A DNA stretch of 64,000 nt from Bacteroidota bacterium (GTDB lineage Bacteria > Bacteroidota > Bacteroidia > UBA4408), in assembly GCA_963169745.1 (NCBI GenBank), contig CAUJCU010000002.1, positions 124,001 to 188,000 on the forward strand, read 5' to 3'. Under the pieces are notes generated by a model that was not told the DNA's origin, made no database searches, and saw only the letters and a program-made list of their open reading frames with translations. This document shows, piece by piece, positions 62,181-64,000 of this stretch (position 1 is its first letter; every line of letters begins with the position of its first letter). Position numbers and translations under genes: made by a program.

Positions 62181-62822
62181 ATGGTTTTCGATTCAAAAAT
62201 AGCCGAACAAGCAGCTCAATATTTACTGGAAATTAGAGCTGTTAAATTACAGCCACATCAGCCTTTTACTTGGGCATCAGGATGGAAAAGCCCTGTATAT
62301 TGCGACAATCGGGTTTCTTTATCTTATCCGCATATCCGTCAATTTTTTGCTGAAAGTTTTGCCTCACTAACCCAAAAGCATTATTCTGAAGCAACACTTG
62401 TTGCCGGAGTTGCCACAGGAGCAATTGCACACGGTGTTTTAGTAGCCGAACAATTACAGCTTCCTTTTGCATACATACGGTCATCAGCTAAAGGACACGG
62501 TCTTGAAAACTTAATTGAAGGCAAAATTGATGCCGGTGATAAAGTGTTGGTTATTGAAGATCTAATTAGTACCGGAATGAGTAGCCTTAAGGCTGTTCAA
62601 GCTCTTGAAGAAAAGAAAATACACGTTTTGGGAATGGCTGCCATTTTTACCTATAATTTTGAAAAAGCACAACTTGCTTTTGAAGAAAAGAGATGTTCAT
62701 TAATTACCTTAACAGATTACAGCTTTCTTATTAATACAGCCTTAAAAACCGGTTATATCAATGCTGCTGATGTGGACTCCTTAAACCAATGGCGTATGAA
62801 TCCTGCCGAGTGGGGAAAATAA
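62181..62822 (+). CDS. pyrE: Orotate phosphoribosyltransferase
   Basis: 213 residues. The type I PRPP-binding loop V-L-V-I-E-D-L-I-S-T-G-M-S-S (about 121-134) and the N-terminal A-x-x-L-L-E-I-R-A-V family opening are present. It makes orotidine 5'-phosphate from orotate and PRPP. The next gene (SRPBCC protein) starts 31 bp later. The mRNA start is expected at or beside the ATG. An unlinked pyrG lies at 37798. Confidence 0.95.
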   Translation: MVFDSKIAEQAAQYLLEIRAVKLQPHQPFTWASGWKSPVYCDNRVSLSYPHIRQFFAESFASLTQKHYSEATLVAGVATGAIAHGVLVAEQLQLPFAYIRSSAKGHGLENLIEGKIDAGDKVLVIEDLISTGMSSLKAVQALEEKKIHVLGMAAIFTYNFEKAQLAFEEKRCSLITLTDYSFLINTALKTGYINAADVDSLNQWRMNPAEWGK

Positions 62823-62853
62823 TAAACTTTATATACTTATACTATAAATCATT

Positions 62854-63267
62854 ATGAGTCAAACCAAACTTCAATCATCACAAGTTGAGCTACACCAATC
62901 AAGCGAGCGTATTTATGATTTTTTATGCAATTTGAATAACTTTCAAAAATTAATGCCTCCTGAAATAAGTGATTGGAATAGCACAGAAACAGAGTGCTCC
63001 TTTACCTTAAAAGGGATGCCAACTATTGGTTTTATCTTATTTGAGAAAACACCGGTAAGTACCATTGTATATAAAGCAACCGGAAAAGTACCCAGTGATA
63101 TTTACTTAAGAGTGGCCTTGGAATCTGCTGCAGATAATGCATGTAAAGCCCAACTATTCTTGGAAGCAGAGCTTAATCCAATGCTAAAAATGATGGTAGA
63201 AAAACCACTTACAAAATTACTGGAAGTACTGGCAGCTAACCTTTCTAAGCTAAATCCTGAGGCATAA
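62854..63267 (+). CDS. SRPBCC (START-like) domain protein
   Basis: 137 residues. The opening V-E-L-H-Q-S-S-E-R-I-Y-D-F-L-C-N-L-N-N-F-Q-style pattern and the late long helix (M-L-K-M-M-V-E-K-P-L-T-K-L) are typical of the SRPBCC ligand-binding fold. The ligand is unknown. It lies 31 bp after pyrE and is probably co-transcribed with it; the exosortase-family gene follows with its own -7 box. Confidence 0.82.
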   Translation: MSQTKLQSSQVELHQSSERIYDFLCNLNNFQKLMPPEISDWNSTETECSFTLKGMPTIGFILFEKTPVSTIVYKATGKVPSDIYLRVALESAADNACKAQLFLEAELNPMLKMMVEKPLTKLLEVLAANLSKLNPEA

Positions 63268-63326
63268 GTTTCTTGTCTTTGGTCTATTCGGCAATCAAGG
63301 CTTTTTCTAAGTTGATAATTTAAGAC

Positions 63327-63334
63327 TAACTTTG
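63327..63334 (+). promoter_or_regulatory. -7 box TAacTTTG of exosortase-family gene
   Basis: Exact consensus 24 nt before the ATG at 63359, leader of about 21 nt. No good -33 element. Confidence 0.5.
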
Positions 63335-63358
63335 TAACTCAAACCTTTATACCCTATT

Positions 63359-63946
63359 ATGAGTACAAGTACTAACAAAGAAAAAACTTTATCTGAAATG
63401 GTTAAAAATCCTATGGTGCAGTTTATCATAAAAGCTGCTCTGGTTTATGCCCTGTGGGAAATTTTAAACTGGGTGCAGATGCATAATACTTCATTTGGTT
63501 CGGTGTGGATGACTTTACATAATGGTGTACGTGATAATATTGTAGTGGTTAGTTCATGGGTATTACGAACTTTACAGTATGACTTAATTCAATATGATAG
63601 TGTATTAATTATAAAAGGATCAGCAGGAGTTGATGTAGGGCCGGCTTGTGTGGGTTTTGGACTTTTGTTTGGCTTTGCAGGATTAATAATTAGCTATCAA
63701 GGTTCATGGAAATCAAAATTATGGTTTATTCCATTAGGATGGTTAGGCATTCATACTATTAATATTATTCGTATAGTTGTTTTAGCAATTATTTCTCATA
63801 TCAATAACGATTGGGTTGATTTCAATCACAAATATGTTTTTAACACCATAATTTACATTTTTATTTTTTTAATGTGGATGTGGTGGGTACGGTTTGTTGA
63901 GAATCAAGAAAAAAAGGACAGCTTGGTTCAACAAAAAAATAATTAA
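63359..63946 (+). CDS. Exosortase/archaeosortase family protein
   Basis: 195 residues, multi-helix membrane protein. The catalytic triad of the family is visible: C97 in G-P-A-C-V-G-F, R138 in N-I-I-R-I-V and H157 in N-H-K-Y-V-F-N. Members act as transpeptidases that cut and anchor proteins with a C-terminal tripartite sorting tag. In Bacteroidota short exosortases often work on tagged partners encoded nearby, but none is seen in this window. The asd gene starts 3 bp after the stop, so they are co-transcribed. The exact Xrt subtype is not determined. Confidence 0.9.
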   Translation: MSTSTNKEKTLSEMVKNPMVQFIIKAALVYALWEILNWVQMHNTSFGSVWMTLHNGVRDNIVVVSSWVLRTLQYDLIQYDSVLIIKGSAGVDVGPACVGFGLLFGFAGLIISYQGSWKSKLWFIPLGWLGIHTINIIRIVVLAIISHINNDWVDFNHKYVFNTIIYIFIFLMWMWWVRFVENQEKKDSLVQQKNN

Positions 63947-63949
63947 ATT

Positions 63950-64000
63950 ATGAAAGTAGCTGTTATTGGAGCCACCGGTTTGGTTGGCAACAAAATGATA
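63950..64000 (+). CDS. asd: Aspartate-semialdehyde dehydrogenase, 3' end outside window
   Basis: Only 17 codons are visible (MKVAVIGATGLVGNKMI). The G-A-T-G-x-V-G NADP-binding loop directly at the N-terminus and the following residues match aspartate-semialdehyde dehydrogenase, the second step of the lysine, threonine and methionine family; N-acetyl-glutamyl-phosphate reductase starts similarly and is the main alternative. It begins 3 bp after the exosortase-family gene. Confidence 0.7.
   Translation, partial: MKVAVIGATGLVGNKMI

Overview
The window is chromosomal DNA from a low-GC member of the phylum Bacteroidota (GC looks to be in the upper 30s percent; not computed). Four things point there. 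Five proteins end in a type IX secretion (T9SS/Por) sorting domain. Many starts are preceded by the Bacteroidota -7 promoter box TAnnTTTG. Clear purine-rich Shine-Dalgarno sites are generally absent. There is a HmuY/TonB-receptor haem locus, a fused-E1 2-oxoacid dehydrogenase and an exosortase-family protein. I cannot place it below phylum. No rRNA, tRNA, CRISPR array, integrase, transposase or replication origin was recognised. No gene-free stretch exceeds 300 bases; the larger gaps (883-1107, 15892-16159, 25165-25378, 29773-29982, 42087-42333, 59814-60075) hold promoters or nothing I can identify.

Layout. 1-4184 (+): the end of a DoxX-like gene, a small lipoprotein, then a tight four-gene run of pirin, flavin reductase, beta-carbonic anhydrase and a DUF808 membrane protein. 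4279-10078 (-): a TrmH-type RNA methyltransferase, a T9SS cargo protein, an operon of NlpC/P60 peptidase, lipase and response regulator, and a thiolase. 10260-14950 (+): a PgpH-like 7TM-HD c-di-AMP phosphodiesterase, a T9SS cargo, then a gas-binding group (truncated globin, Rnk-like factor, hemerythrin). 14968-21035: a coiled-coil exported protein (-), purF, a glycosyltransferase-like protein and a TolC protein. 21052-25164 (-): a five-gene surface-sugar operon with mostly overlapping genes. 25379-32394 (+): a 1224-residue histidine kinase with rsmE, then the fused E1. 32449-39399 (-): a housekeeping run pyrG, ruvX, def, a TPR lipoprotein, rlmD and a TPMT-like methyltransferase, interrupted between pyrG and ruvX by a two-gene restriction-modification cassette bounded by direct repeats. 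39550-43559: an ABC exporter, truA, a lipoprotein and a divergent SDR. 43633-48055: convergent secreted metalloproteases of the M43 and M60 types. 48215-53528: DinB-like protein, mfd and phoH. 53708-59813 (-): a haem/tetrapyrrole acquisition operon. 60076-64000: a thioredoxin-fold protein lacking its cysteines, a Nudix hydrolase, pyrE, an SRPBCC protein, an exosortase-family protein and the start of asd.

Two points stand out. First, the R-M cassette (36166-37752) is flanked by about 100-bp direct repeats made of the last codons of pyrG plus the pyrG-ruvX intergenic region with the ruvX promoter; this looks like an insertion with long target duplication and no integrase. Second, the haem operon holds two HmuY-like proteins (one lipoprotein, one T9SS cargo), a TonB receptor, a PepSY membrane protein and a lipoprotein-type double-CbiX chelatase. 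Together these suggest tetrapyrrole capture, import and possible metal removal or insertion outside the cytoplasm. A third theme is that several -7 boxes lie so close to the ATG (ruvX, truA, pyrE and the large kinase) that the mRNAs should be nearly leaderless.
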